A stretch of DNA of 64,000 bases from Candidatus Limnocylindrales bacterium (GCA_035559535.1 DATMBG010000058.1:269495-333494); one strand, 5' to 3'; positions 17,060-26,916 are shown, numbered from the stretch's first letter. Notes: generated by a model not told the origin, from the sequence alone. Translations and numbers: made by a program.

Positions 17060-17998
17060 TTATGTTGTGGTAGGTCTGGAACCCGGCGTGGTAATCACAC
17101 CTGAGGGACCGTACTGAAGAATATAAAATGGAGAAAGTTCCGGATACCGACAGTTACCAAGTGGAATAATAAAAGTACTCACAAAGGCAAATTGCCCCGA
17201 GATACAGGCATGACTTACCATATCTGTAAAGGCCATCCAGGCCGTATACGGTTTGAATCTGAATTCCTGATGCCCTTCCAGGCTCTGCTGGAAAACTGAA
17301 GAGTCTTTCATGAAATTATGGAAACGACGCATAGTTCGGTCATAGGGTGAGCTATCCATGAACTGAACGGGTGGCATAAACTTAGAAAGCTCCCGTAAAA
17401 CACCGGTGTAGAGACGCTGCAAGGGTCCTTCGGTTAATAATTTGGGCGGAGCAACTCCGGCGGTTTCTCCCCAACGCGTATATATCTCCGGAAAAGTACC
17501 TTTCGTAATCCAAACCCGATCCCTGCCGGGATTTATATTCACAAAGAAACGTAAAATACGATCTCCATGGGTAGCCCCATAAGCACCGGCATCAATGTGG
17601 ACCAGTTCATTGGATGCGTGGGCCGGCAAGTTACGGCCTTGTTCCTCTATGGGACGAAAACTGCAGGTCGCCACCACCCATCCCTGGATGAGATGGGAAA
17701 TCACCCGGTGGAGGAATTCCTGAACATGATGGCTATGTTCCTTAAGAATTCGTGTGATACGGGCAGTCTCTTGGGTCGTACCCCGAAATCCGTATACACG
17801 ATCGGACTCCCGGTGATAGCTGATATTCTTAAGCTTCAGGCGCCAGGGTAGCTCTTCGAGCAAAAACCTCATATCGTCATGTTTCGGTAGCGGCACTGGG
17901 CAGGGATCAAACACAACAATGTGACCCTGCTCAAGTTCGTCGGAGATCGCATGGGGAGCCAGCATCTCCAGTTGTTGGGTGGTATAAGTTGTTAACAT
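17060..17998 (-). CDS. kdoO: Kdo 3-hydroxylase-like Fe(II)/2-oxoglutarate dioxygenase
   Basis: A 312-residue protein resembling the Kdo hydroxylase family (KdoO of Burkholderia and Yersinia), which converts Kdo in lipid A-core to Ko. The recognisable block is LVHIDAGAYGATHGDRILRFFVNINPGRDRVW, given here in part as HIDAGAYGATHGDRILRF, with the H-x-D iron ligands and a following arginine for 2-oxoglutarate. A HAC segment later in the protein is a candidate for the second iron-ligand histidine. No signal peptide is seen. The close pairing with a GT9 heptosyltransferase supports an inner-core LPS role. The assignment rests on recall of the family, not on a search. Confidence 0.72.
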   Translation of the reverse strand: MLTTYTTQQLEMLAPHAISDELEQGHIVVFDPCPVPLPKHDDMRFLLEELPWRLKLKNISYHRESDRVYGFRGTTQETARITRILKEHSHHVQEFLHRVISHLIQGWVVATCSFRPIEEQGRNLPAHASNELVHIDAGAYGATHGDRILRFFVNINPGRDRVWITKGTFPEIYTRWGETAGVAPPKLLTEGPLQRLYTGVLRELSKFMPPVQFMDSSPYDRTMRRFHNFMKDSSVFQQSLEGHQEFRFKPYTAWMAFTDMVSHACISGQFAFVSTFIIPLGNCRYPELSPFYILQYGPSGVITTPGSRPTTT

Positions 17999-18044
17999 AC
18001 CTCAATCTTATTAAAAGGCATTACCTTGTAAATTTTAACTGTTT

Positions 18045-18310
18045 TGCCCTCACCCTAACCCCTTTCAGGGCAGGTTTTTGAACCTACCCCCCTTCGACTC
18101 CCCTTCCAGGGAAGAGGAAAGTAGGAATCCAGACAATCCCCAAGTACCCCCTTCCCGAATCGGGAAGGGGGTTAGGTTAGAAGAAACCTGTCTTTGTAAA
18201 CCTCCCAACCCCTTCTCCCGACGCTTCAGGAGAGGAGATACCGGGGAAGTTGACCTGGAGATCCGCCGGTTCCTCTCTTCCACAGCATGGGAGAGGAGCC
18301 AGGGATGAGG
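18045..18310. repeat. Cluster of G/C-rich palindromic intergenic repeats
   Basis: Several palindromic units of the CCCTAACCCC type occur together. One is a perfect stem CCCCCTTCCCGA (18147-18158) with TCGGGAAGGGGG (18160-18171). The block 18243-18272, read on the minus strand, resembles 57798-57826 (GCCGGC..ATCTCC..GTCAACTTCCC). ORFs across it translate repeat sequence and are not genes. Confidence 0.7.
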
Positions 18311-18987
18311 GAAGAAAACTACGCAGAATTAACTTTACAAAGTAGTCTACGCTGATATAGAAATAAGACCTCTTTCATTCAAGGAAAAATCATCTTAACC
18401 ACCAAAGTACCCGATTCACTAGCGGGATCCATCAACTCGTGTATTCAGAATTCTATCTATTAAACAGGGACGTTTGACCTACTGTTTACCCATAACCGTC
18501 CTCTGACTTTGACATTCTTTAACCTTTTCAAGAATTTTAGGTAGGTCTCCTCGCAGAGTCAAGGAGATTTACAGGAATCTTTAGATAAAGCTTTTCTGTA
18601 AAAATTCCCCATCTCTCATGCCTGTTCATAACCCTTAGATCGACTTTATATTGAAATTTGACCTGAGCGTAGGGGTCTGTTACAACGGGCCCCTAACATC
18701 CAGGGATAATTTCAAAATGAATTTAATATGACTTCCCTGGTCATTCACTTTGAAGGAAAGAAATCCATTAAAATTTAAATTTATTCCATTTTCATATTGC
18801 TAATAATTCCTTCTCTCTATAAAATGGATTTAGATTTTGAAAGAACCTATACTTCAGATGAAATTTTAGAGTGCCTGGATCACTTTACCAGACAGGCAGG
18901 AATGGGGTTAGAGGAAGAAAAAATTTCCGGAGATCTACGGATAGATTTCACAAAAAGGAGTAACCTCAGGTATCTTTACAGATCAAA
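18311..18987. other. Long gap before livG
   Basis: No convincing gene. A possible sigma70 promoter is TTGACC (18658-18663), 17 bases, TACAAC (18681-18686). TAGGGGTC and GGGCCCCTA nearby can form a hairpin in the transcript. A 73-codon TTG-initiated frame (18797-19018) overlaps livG and resembles nothing known. Confidence 0.4.
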
Positions 18988-19764
18988 ATGGAACGCCATC
19001 ACAAAACTTCCTTATTGACTGTTCGTAATCTGACCGTTAAATTTGATGGGATTGTGGCACTGGATGATGTTTCCTTTGATGTGGAAGAAGGACAGATTGT
19101 CGGCTTGATTGGGCCGAACGGGGCCGGTAAGACTACGCTCTTTAATTGCTTAAGCCGTCTCTATACGCCACATCGAGGGGAAATTCTCTTTGAGGGCCGA
19201 TCGATTTTATCTCTGACTCCTCATCGTATTGCCCGGCTCGGTATTGGCCGTACCTTCCAAAATCTGGCGTTGTTCCACACCATGACGGTTCTCCAGAACA
19301 TCCTGGTAGGTATGCATAGTCGAACCCGGAGTGGTTTTCTGAGTAACGCCTTGAGGCTACCTGGGGTAGCCCGTGAGGAGCGTAGGATACAGGAGGTAGC
19401 CCGGGAATTGCTCTTTTTTCTGGATCTTGATGCTGTTGCCAATCATCCGGCTATCGGTCTTCCCTATGGGACTCTGAAACGAGTGGAATTGGCCCGTGCT
19501 TTAGCCGGCAGGCCTAGACTTCTGCTGCTGGATGAACCGGCTGGAGGCCTGAACCATGAAGAGGTAGTGGCATTGGCTGGTCTTATTCGTAACATCCGAG
19601 ACAACCGGCGAATAACCCTATTGCTGGTCGAGCATCACATGAATCTGGTTATGGGAATTTCGGACAAAGTTGTGGTATTAGATTTTGGGCGTAAAATCGC
19701 TGAAGGTCCACCTGGAGAGGTACAGAGGAATCCCGAAGTAATTCGGGCCTACCTGGGGAGTTAG
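18988..19764 (+). CDS. livG: Branched-chain amino acid ABC transporter ATP-binding protein LivG
   Basis: A 258-residue ABC ATPase. Walker A is GPNGAGKTTL, the signature is the degenerate LPYGTLKRVELARAL typical of LivG, and Walker B is LLLLDEPAGGLNHEE followed by the switch histidine in LLVEHHMNLVM. It hydrolyses ATP on the cytoplasmic face to drive uptake of branched-chain amino acids or similar substrates (amides, urea, aromatic acids in relatives). livF follows after 52 bases and the fused permease after a repeat-filled gap. Confidence 0.92.
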   Translation: MERHHKTSLLTVRNLTVKFDGIVALDDVSFDVEEGQIVGLIGPNGAGKTTLFNCLSRLYTPHRGEILFEGRSILSLTPHRIARLGIGRTFQNLALFHTMTVLQNILVGMHSRTRSGFLSNALRLPGVAREERRIQEVARELLFFLDLDAVANHPAIGLPYGTLKRVELARALAGRPRLLLLDEPAGGLNHEEVVALAGLIRNIRDNRRITLLLVEHHMNLVMGISDKVVVLDFGRKIAEGPPGEVQRNPEVIRAYLGS

Positions 19765-19816
19765 TCCGGTGTTAATCCTCTCTGAAATCCGGGTTTTGAA
19801 GGATTGAATATCGAAA

Positions 19817-20530
19817 ATGGCAACCTTGTTAGAGGTCGAAAATCTTGAATCCTTTTATGGACAAACCAAAGTCCTCCGAGGCATAAGCTTTCGGGTAGAA
19901 AAAGGGGGCATAACCGCTATTCTTGGGGCTAATGGGGCCGGTAAAACAACGACCCTGAGAGCTGTTTGCGGTATGGTGCAGACTTCTGGAAAGATCCTCC
20001 TGGATGGCCATCGAATAGATAAAAAGGCTACGGAGGATATAGTTCGACTGGGTGTTGGTCATGTACCGGAAGGAAGGGGAACCTTCGGGAATCTGACGGT
20101 AGAAGAAAACCTTCGGCTCGGTGGGTATACCCGTAAGGAAAAGTGGCTCATGATGGAAGACTTGAACAGGATGTACGAGTATTTTCCTGTACTGGGAAAG
20201 CGGCGCAGACAGTTGGCGGGCACCCTTAGTGGAGGCGAACAGCAAATGCTGGCCATAGCCAGAGCTTTAATGTTGCGCCCCAGGTTATTGCTCCTCGATG
20301 AACCTTCCCTGGGATTGGCTCCCCGCATAGTCCAGGAAATCTTCCGTATTGTGCGAAAGATTAACCAGGAGGAAGGGGTCAGTGTGCTGCTGGTGGAGCA
20401 GAATGCCTCCATTGCCCTGGATCTGGCAGATCAGGCATTTCTATTGGAAACAGGTAGGGTTGTCCTGTCAGGGCCCTCTGCCATTTTCCGGGAAGATGAC
20501 TCCATTCGACGATCTTATCTGGGTTACTGA
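19817..20530 (+). CDS. livF: Branched-chain amino acid ABC transporter ATP-binding protein LivF
   Basis: A 237-residue ABC ATPase, the partner of LivG. Walker A is GANGAGKTTTLRAV, the signature is LSGGEQQMLAIARALM, Walker B is LLLLDEPSLGLAP and the switch histidine position is replaced in LLVEQNASIALD, as usual in LivF. The ATG follows a weak GGATTGAAT region. It forms the second nucleotide-binding subunit of the importer. Confidence 0.92.
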   Translation: MATLLEVENLESFYGQTKVLRGISFRVEKGGITAILGANGAGKTTTLRAVCGMVQTSGKILLDGHRIDKKATEDIVRLGVGHVPEGRGTFGNLTVEENLRLGGYTRKEKWLMMEDLNRMYEYFPVLGKRRRQLAGTLSGGEQQMLAIARALMLRPRLLLLDEPSLGLAPRIVQEIFRIVRKINQEEGVSVLLVEQNASIALDLADQAFLLETGRVVLSGPSAIFREDDSIRRSYLGY

Positions 20531-20944
20531 CCTGGTGTTTTTCAAATCATTCTTGCAACCTTAACCGGGTCGTTCTGAGCTTTGACTCTTATCGTTCCTT
20601 GCAATGACAAATTCCATATTACAACCTTAATCTGAAAGAGTACGGGTGGGCAATGGGTAGGAAGATCTGTAGAATCAAGTTATCTGTCAGTGTCCATTCA
20701 ATGCAATAAATACACTGTTACCTTAATTTTGAAATTTTGACCACCTAAGGCTGCTTTCACTCCCCAACTCCCCTCTCCGCCCCCACCCCTTCCTTCCCCG
20801 TGGACGGGGAGGGTGAGGGAGGGGGAGAAGGACTGGGGGGAGGGTGAGGGCGCTTAAAAAGCAGGCAAAACGAAGTAAGCAGTGTAAAATTCTATTCTTA
20901 CAAGCCTTGATAACTTACTGCCCGGTGCCTGCAACCCACGGTTT
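20531..20944. repeat. Repeat-filled gap between livF and the permease gene
   Basis: No gene is seen. 20757-20850 holds C-rich then G-rich arms (TTCCCCGT-GGAC-GGGGAGGG core). 20874-20887 (AAGTAAGCAGTGTA) resembles motifs at 47665-47678 and 57892-57905 that also follow G/C-rich repeats, so it may be the conserved end of a dispersed element. Near 20570-20610 a TTGCAATGAC-containing stretch looks like another dispersed intergenic sequence. Confidence 0.5.
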
Positions 20945-22834
20945 ATGGATACTTTTCTCCAACAAATTGTATCCGGTCTGGCAACCGGAGGTATTTATGC
21001 GAGCCTCGCCTTAGCCCTGGTCATGATTTATCAGGCCACAGACGTTGTCAATTTTGCCCAGGGTGAGATGGCCATGTTTAGTACTTACCTGGCATGGTCC
21101 CTTCTTAATGCCGGAGTACCCTACTGGATAGCATTCTTTTCCACCCTTGCCATTGCCTTTATAGGAGGTCTTTTGATTGAACGGACGATTATCCGACCTA
21201 TGGAGAATGCTCCGGTTCTTTCCATTGTAATCGTTTGTATTGGACTTTTGGTCATCTTTAACAGTTTAGCCGGATGGATCTATTCCTATGTTATTCAGTC
21301 CTTTCCAAGTCCCTTCCCAAGAAAACCCTTAAAAATCGGGAATATCGTCTTCGGTTTGCACGATTTAGGCATCATCGGGATTACCCTTATCCTCTTGATT
21401 TTTCTTTACCTGTTTTTCAAATATACCTCCCTCGGCCTTGCCATGCGAGCAGCCGCCCAAAATCCGGTATCCAGCCGACTGGTTGGAATTCGTGTAAGCT
21501 GGATGCTGGCATTGGGTTGGGGATTGGCTGCTATGATCGGGGCCGTGGCTGGTATGATGATAGCTCCCATTGTCTTTCTAGAACCCAACATGATGGGAGG
21601 TATCATGATCTATGCCTTTGCTGCTGCAACCCTGGGTGGATTTAACAGTCCCCTGGGGGCCGTAATAGGCGGGATTTTAGTCGGTATTACCGAAAATCTG
21701 GCGGGTACCTATATTCCGTTTATCGGTACAGATCTCAAACTCACGGTTGCCCTGATGGTAATCCTTATGGTCTTGCTGGTAAAACCTACGGGATTGTTCG
21801 GTAAGGCAAGGATCGGTAAGATATGGGAAATGAAAAGAACCACTCAGATACCGGAATTTGCCGGGGTGGGGGCACCCTCGATCCCTTCCTATTGGAAAAT
21901 GATCGGCCTGCTTGGGGTGTTAACCGTTGCCGTTTTATTGCCCTTCGTTGTGAGCAGTTATCGCCTGTTTCAGTTTACAATGGCCTATGTCTATGCCATT
22001 GCTCTCCTAGGGCTTAATATGCTTACCGGTTATAACGGTCAGATCTCTCTGGGGCACGGAGCCTTCTATGCCCTTGGAGCTTATACTACGGCTATACTCA
22101 TTGAACGTGGGGAGATGGCGTACGGTTGGACGATCCCCATAGCAAGTTTTATTTGTTTGATAACGGGTTTTCTGTTCGGAATTCCGGCCCTCCGGCTGGA
22201 AGGCTTATATTTGTCCCTGGCTACCTTTGCCCTGGCCCTTTCCATTCCTCAGATCTTAAAATACTTTGAATCCTGGACGGGCGGTGTACAGGGGATCATT
22301 CTCTCCAAGCCCGAAGTGCCTTTTGGCCTGTCGCTCAACCCGGATCAGTGGCTCTACTTTCTGGTTTTAGGGATTCTGGTCATATCCTTTGGAATCGGCT
22401 GGAATTTGCTTCGTGGACGTGTCGGTCGCGCCATCATCGCCATACGAGATCATCCCATAGCAGCTGAAACCCTGGGAATTCCTAATGCCCTTTACAAATC
22501 CCTAACCTTTGGTGTGAGCGCCATGTATACCGGTACTGCCGGAGCACTGGGAGCCCTTGTCGTCCAGTTCGTGGCTCCGGATAGCTTCAATGAATTTTTG
22601 TCGATTTCCTTTCTGGTGGGGATCGTCATAGGAGGTCTTTCTTCAATTTCCGGAGCCCTTTTCGGAGCCTTCTTCATTCAATTCGTACCAACCTATGCCC
22701 AAAACATTTCAAAAGCAGCTCCGTGGGCCATTTACGGGATCTTTTTGATTGTATTTATGTATGTGATGCCGACAGGTATTGCAGGTTTTTTGCAGAAAGT
22801 CTGGGGCCGGCTTGGCCGGTTTAGGAGGAAGTAA
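20945..22834 (+). CDS. livHM: Fused LivH-LivM branched-chain amino acid ABC permease
   Basis: A 629-residue membrane protein joins both permease subunits that are normally separate. Residues 1-285 are LivH-like (GLATGGIYASLALALVMIYQ near the start, then the GFNSPLGAVIGGI loop). Residues about 315-625 are LivM-like (ALLGLNMLTGYNGQISLGHG, and GLSSISGALFGAFFIQFVP near the end). A linker of about 30 residues (KARIGKIWEMKRTT...) connects them. With LivG and LivF it would form the complete membrane complex. No periplasmic binding protein (LivK) gene is within the window, so the substrate is open. Confidence 0.9.
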   Translation: MDTFLQQIVSGLATGGIYASLALALVMIYQATDVVNFAQGEMAMFSTYLAWSLLNAGVPYWIAFFSTLAIAFIGGLLIERTIIRPMENAPVLSIVIVCIGLLVIFNSLAGWIYSYVIQSFPSPFPRKPLKIGNIVFGLHDLGIIGITLILLIFLYLFFKYTSLGLAMRAAAQNPVSSRLVGIRVSWMLALGWGLAAMIGAVAGMMIAPIVFLEPNMMGGIMIYAFAAATLGGFNSPLGAVIGGILVGITENLAGTYIPFIGTDLKLTVALMVILMVLLVKPTGLFGKARIGKIWEMKRTTQIPEFAGVGAPSIPSYWKMIGLLGVLTVAVLLPFVVSSYRLFQFTMAYVYAIALLGLNMLTGYNGQISLGHGAFYALGAYTTAILIERGEMAYGWTIPIASFICLITGFLFGIPALRLEGLYLSLATFALALSIPQILKYFESWTGGVQGIILSKPEVPFGLSLNPDQWLYFLVLGILVISFGIGWNLLRGRVGRAIIAIRDHPIAAETLGIPNALYKSLTFGVSAMYTGTAGALGALVVQFVAPDSFNEFLSISFLVGIVIGGLSSISGALFGAFFIQFVPTYAQNISKAAPWAIYGIFLIVFMYVMPTGIAGFLQKVWGRLGRFRRK

Positions 22835-23089
22835 GCAGCCTTATATCTATCCTGAACTCCGTGTAACTTATGCCCGGGTGGAGCCCAAAAGATCCCAACC
22901 GACCACGATCCATACATATTATAGAACAAGAGGTCCCTATCCTTGCCTTGCAAGGATTACCGGCCCGGATATCCTTCTATTCATGACGGTATATCCTTTT
23001 TGGAAGATTGGGAAGAAGGATTTTTGCCTTCCAGATCCCTCATCCTTCCGGTCGATGGAATCCAAATCCAGGATTTCAATTCCCTTTGT

Positions 23090-24205
23090 CTATTTATAGA
23101 AATTTTTAAAGAATCCGGTTTTTTTAGGTGGAGCCACGGGTTCGTTACTGATGCGGGCAAACTCCCGAAGCAACTCTTCTTGTTTCTCGGTTAAATGGGT
23201 AGGTACGCTGACAACCACCCGGACATACTCATCTCCTCGTCCATTCCCTCTCAAGTGAGGAATACCTTTACCTTCCAGGGTAAAGACCTTCCCGGTTGGT
23301 GTTCCGGGTGGGATTTTAAGTTTTGTGGTTCCCTCCAGGGTAGGAACCTCGATTTCTGCACCCAGAGCTGCCTGGGTGAAGGCTATGGGGACTTCACAGT
23401 AGATATCGTTACCGTCCCTTTTGAAAATTTCATGGGGTTCTACCGAGATGAAAATATATAAATCTCCAGGTGGTCCCCCCCGGAGGCCCCCTTCCCCTTC
23501 TCCTTGGAGTCGTAGTTGAGCTCCGGTATCCACGCCTGCCGGAATTTTTAGACTGAGCTTTTTCTTCTTCTGAACTTTCCCCGACCCTTTACACTCTTTA
23601 CAGGGCTCTTCGATGGTACTTCCAACTCCTCCACAGCGGCTACAGGTAAGGCTAACGGTGAAGAATCCTTGAGATCGACTTATAGTACCGGTCCCACGAC
23701 AGGCCGGACAGGTAATTCGTCCCGTACCGGGTGCAGCACCCGTCGCCCCACACGTCTCACAGGATTCAGCTTTTTCTATCTGAATTTCCTTTTCTGTTCC
23801 GAGGGCAGCCTCCATAAAGGAAATACTTAAATCGTACCTTAAATCAGATCCCCGCTGAGGACCTGCCCGTCTCTGTCTGGAACTTCGACCTCCAAATCCT
23901 ACATTGAAGAAATCCTCAAAGATATCCCCAAAGCTGGAAAAAATATCTTCAAATCCACCAAATCCACCAACACCGGCCCCTCTTAGACCTTCATGGCCGT
24001 ATTGATCATATAAACGTCGTTTTTCAGGATCACTTAAAACCTGATACGCTTCCGCTGCTTCTTTAAACTTTTCTTCGGCTTCTTTGCTACCTGGATTCTT
24101 ATCCGGGTGGTACTTTAAAGCTGCTTGCCTGTAGGCTTTCTTTATTTCAGCTTCTGTAGCATTTCGAGATACACCCAGAACCTTATAATAGTCACGCTTT
24201 TCCAT
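23090..24205 (-). CDS. dnaJ: Chaperone DnaJ (type I Hsp40)
   Basis: A 371-residue co-chaperone that stimulates the ATPase of DnaK. The J domain has the HPD motif ([10 protein letters not shown]), followed by a Gly/Phe region (residues 75-120, [17 protein letters not shown]). Four complete CxxCxGxG zinc repeats are present ([32 protein letters not shown]). Two beta-barrel substrate domains and a C-terminal dimer region follow. dnaK and grpE are not adjacent. A TTGACG / TATCTT promoter candidate lies upstream; no CIRCE operator was noticed. Confidence 0.95.
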   Translation of the reverse strand: MEKRDYYKVLGVSRNATEAEIKKAYRQAALKYHPDKNPGSKEAEEKFKEAAEAYQVLSDPEKRRLYDQYGHEGLRGAGVGGFGGFEDIFSSFGDIFEDFFNVGFGGRSSRQRRAGPQRGSDLRYDLSISFMEAALGTEKEIQIEKAESCETCGATGAAPGTGRITCPACRGTGTISRSQGFFTVSLTCSRCGGVGSTIEEPCKECKGSGKVQKKKKLSLKIPAGVDTGAQLRLQGEGEGGLRGGPPGDLYIFISVEPHEIFKRDGNDIYCEVPIAFTQAALGAEIEVPTLEGTTKLKIPPGTPTGKVFTLEGKGIPHLRGNGRGDEYVRVVVSVPTHLTEKQEELLREFARISNEPVAPPKKTGFFKNFYK

Positions 24206-24301
24206 AAAAACCTCTCTTCATTTTGATTTCTAAGCAGAAGGGTTTGTACCAGAGTGGGATGTGTTTTATTCTCTGGGGACATCGATCCATTTGACATTTA
24301 T

Positions 24302-24330
24302 AAGATAAATTCCAGGGGGGTATTCGTCAA
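24302..24330 (-). promoter_or_regulatory. Promoter candidate for dnaJ
   Basis: On the minus strand TTGACG (24330-24325), 17 bases, TATCTT (24307-24302), about 95 bases before the dnaJ start. The region could also serve as the tail of the kinase operon. Confidence 0.35.
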
Positions 24331-24371
24331 GATATTCCCCTTTTTAAGGACGGTAACGTTGATCCGGGTGG

Positions 24372-25919
24372 TTAAGGGGATGTCAGGGCTTGATGAAGTT
24401 CTCGGAAGCTTTCTTTGAGGTTCGGATAAAGGGCCTTATAAACTTCAAAAAAGCGGGTATATAGGGGATACAACTCAGGGTTAGGAAGGTAAGTTTGAAA
24501 CGGAGAAGCAGCCGCCAGTTTAACAGCCTCCCGGTAATCTCTATAGATACCTGCAGCTAAGCCACCAAGCAGGGCCGCCCCCAGAACGGCAGTTTCTTTA
24601 ATATTCAGGGTATGAACTACTTTGTTCATGGCGTCGGCCTTAATTTGGTTCCAGAGATCGCTTTTAGCGCCGCCCCCAACGGTATGGAAGGCATTAACAG
24701 AAAATCCCAATTCTTTCTCCACAATCTCCACATTCTGACGGAGGCCATAGGCAGTTCCTTCCAGGATTGCCCGGATAAAGTCCCCTCGGGTAGTGCTGAG
24801 AGAAAATCCGAAAAACAGGCCCCGGGCCAGGGGGTCCCAGATAGGGCATCGTTCCCCTGCCAGATAAGGGAGGAAAAGAACCCCACCGGCTCCGGGTGGG
24901 GATTTTTTGGCTTCCAAATCCATGAGCTCATAGGCACTTATTCCCAGCTTTTCACCGACTTCTTTTTCATACCGGCAGAACTGTTCCCGAAACCATTGAT
25001 AGGCTGCCCCCGGTGCGACCATGGCTCCCATGAGCAACCAGCGATCCGGGACGACGTGACAGCGGTTCATGAGGCGAATATCAAATTTAGGCTGATCCGA
25101 ACATACCGAGATCACATCCGAAGTGCCGGTTGTTTCAAAAACCTGGCCCGACTCTGTAATCCCAGAGCCAAAAGCCGAACAGGCTGTATCGGCTCCACCT
25201 ATAGCTACTGGAATGCCTGCAGGTAATCCGGTTACCCGGGAGGCCTTGGAAGAGACTTTTCCGATAACTGTGGGAGAGGATAGGGCCGGAGGTAGCTTAT
25301 CCTGATTAAGTTCCAGTTCTTCAATCAGATCAAAACACCAATCTCTACATCCACCTGTATCGAAAATCCCGGTAAACGAGGCATTGGTCCAGTCTATACC
25401 AAACTTTTCTGTCAGACGGAAGGCCAGAAAAGTATTGCCATGCCCTAATACCCGGGCCTTCTGATAAGTATGGGGTTCATTTTCTTTTATCCAGAGCATG
25501 CTGGTGACCGAGAAGGTTCCAGGGGCTATACGGTTTCCTACCCTTCGAAAGATTTGTTCTAAACCGCATCTTTTGATGATCTGCTCGCTTTGTGCCACGC
25601 TACGACGATCCAGGTAAAGGATAGCAGGCCGAAGAGGATTCCCCTCTTTATCCAGGGCAACCAGGGAGGGGCACATGTTACTGATTCCAATCCCCACAAT
25701 CTCCCTCTTTTTAATCTGGGCTTGCTGACAGGCCAGATCCAGTCCTTTTAAAAACGCCTGCCACCATATCTCCGGGTCTTCTTCTGCCCAGGAAGGATGA
25801 GGATGCTGAATGTCATAGCCTATCTGACCCAGACCGCGGATTTTACCTCGCTCATCCACCAGGGCTACTTTGGCACTTTGAGCCCCCAGGTCTATACCTA
25901 ACAGGTAGGAGTTTTTCAT
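24372..25919 (-). CDS. FGGY-family carbohydrate kinase (xylulokinase-like)
   Basis: A 515-residue sugar kinase with two actin-like domains. Seen: LLGIDLGAQSAKVAL (phosphate loop 1), GIGISNMCPSLVALDKEG, YLDRRS, the TTGTSDV segment, LPYLAGERCPIWDPLARG and the adenosine motif VGGGAKSDLWNQIKAD. It phosphorylates a ketose or polyol using ATP. Similarity is closest to xylulokinase-type members, but FGGY specificity cannot be read from these motifs. It is the last gene of a minus-strand set with a class I aldolase and a zinc dehydrogenase, which fits oxidation, phosphorylation and cleavage of one sugar. Confidence 0.82.
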   Translation of the reverse strand: MKNSYLLGIDLGAQSAKVALVDERGKIRGLGQIGYDIQHPHPSWAEEDPEIWWQAFLKGLDLACQQAQIKKREIVGIGISNMCPSLVALDKEGNPLRPAILYLDRRSVAQSEQIIKRCGLEQIFRRVGNRIAPGTFSVTSMLWIKENEPHTYQKARVLGHGNTFLAFRLTEKFGIDWTNASFTGIFDTGGCRDWCFDLIEELELNQDKLPPALSSPTVIGKVSSKASRVTGLPAGIPVAIGGADTACSAFGSGITESGQVFETTGTSDVISVCSDQPKFDIRLMNRCHVVPDRWLLMGAMVAPGAAYQWFREQFCRYEKEVGEKLGISAYELMDLEAKKSPPGAGGVLFLPYLAGERCPIWDPLARGLFFGFSLSTTRGDFIRAILEGTAYGLRQNVEIVEKELGFSVNAFHTVGGGAKSDLWNQIKADAMNKVVHTLNIKETAVLGAALLGGLAAGIYRDYREAVKLAAASPFQTYLPNPELYPLYTRFFEVYKALYPNLKESFRELHQALTSP

Positions 25920-26004
25920 TTTGAAGCCACCCCGGCACGGAAAACATTAAGATTCTATTTTTACTTCTCCATGAATCCAGTGCCTCCGGTAGCTTTAGGT
26001 TCCC

Positions 26005-26805
26005 TTATCCCTTCAAAATTTCCAGAGCTTCCTGGACACTTTTATTTTCATGAATAATCGCCTTTAAAGCCTTAATAATCCCTATGACATTCTGATGATC
26101 CCAGATATTTCGTCCGTAAGCAACCCCCAGTGCGCCGGCATCCATGACCCCTTTGGTCATTTGAAGCAGTTGCTCATCGCTATCCATCTTCGGACCTCCT
26201 GCAGCCACTACCTTTCCAGGAGCTACCTCTACCACTTTTCGGAAAGTTTCGGGATCTCCAGAATACCAGGTCTTGATTACATCTACACCTAACTCCTCTC
26301 CCGCGCGAACACAATAGCTGAGGTTAGGAACCGAATAACGTTCCTCATCCTTAATGAGTTCCCCTTTGGGATACATATGAGCCATGAGAACTAATCCGGC
26401 CAGTGAAGCATCCCGGGAGAGGGCTCCTAAATTTCTTAACATCTCCGCCTGTCGCTCACCCCCCAGAATAACTCCCATGGAAATTGCATCGGCTCCTAAT
26501 CGAATAGCCTCATCCACCTGGGTTACCCAGGTATCATAGGTGGGATGATACGGCGAAAAGCTGGAAGCTTTTATAAGCAGAGGAATTTCTCCGGCATAGG
26601 GATAAAAAAATCGTTCGGCAATGCCTTTATGCATGAGAAGGGCATCGGGACCTCCCTGAATGATCTTCTCCATGGTATCCTCCATCTTAACCAATCCCGG
26701 AAACAGACCCCGGGTAATGGGATGGTCCACGGTTACAATGAAAAGCTTCCCGGATTTCGGGTTTAAGATTCTTTTGAGTCGGACTTTTTTACCTAAAGAT
26801 AACAT
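26005..26805 (-). CDS. Class I aldolase of the FbaB/LsrF (DeoC-like) family
   Basis: A 266-residue TIM-barrel protein. TVDHPITRGLFPG at the N-terminus, GADAISMGVILGG, and DVIKTWYSGDPETF with the Schiff-base lysine are the landmarks of the class I fructose-bisphosphate aldolase / LsrF / AroA' group. The AAGGPKMDSDEQLLQMTKG segment forms the phosphate site. It likely cleaves or transfers carbons of a phosphorylated ketose. It sits between a dehydrogenase and a FGGY kinase on the same strand, which argues for a catabolic role over aromatic biosynthesis. Confidence 0.78.
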   Translation of the reverse strand: MLSLGKKVRLKRILNPKSGKLFIVTVDHPITRGLFPGLVKMEDTMEKIIQGGPDALLMHKGIAERFFYPYAGEIPLLIKASSFSPYHPTYDTWVTQVDEAIRLGADAISMGVILGGERQAEMLRNLGALSRDASLAGLVLMAHMYPKGELIKDEERYSVPNLSYCVRAGEELGVDVIKTWYSGDPETFRKVVEVAPGKVVAAGGPKMDSDEQLLQMTKGVMDAGALGVAYGRNIWDHQNVIGIIKALKAIIHENKSVQEALEILKG

Positions 26806-26816
26806 AATTTATAGGA

Positions 26817-26905
26817 TGGAGGTATGGAGGTATATTCTCCCTCCTACACCTCTATACTCCCATACCCCCATACCTCCATACCTCCATACGCCCATACTCC
26901 CATAC
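26817..26905. repeat. Word-type inverted repeat, CATACCCCCATAC family, copy 2
   Basis: TGGAGGTATGGAGGTA (26817-26832) is the perfect reverse complement of 26871-26886, with many more CCCATAC and CCTCCATAC words around. It uses the same words as 10105-10246. Here it separates two genes of a probable operon. Confidence 0.75.
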
Positions 26906-26916
26906 CCCCACACTCA

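Noticed and set aside
18797..19018. 73-codon frame before livG
   Set aside because: TTG start, overlaps livG by 31 bases, no family pattern; kept only as a remark on the gap.
24612..25226. 204-codon plus-strand frame inside the FGGY kinase gene
   Set aside because: Antisense shadow of a gene with all family motifs.
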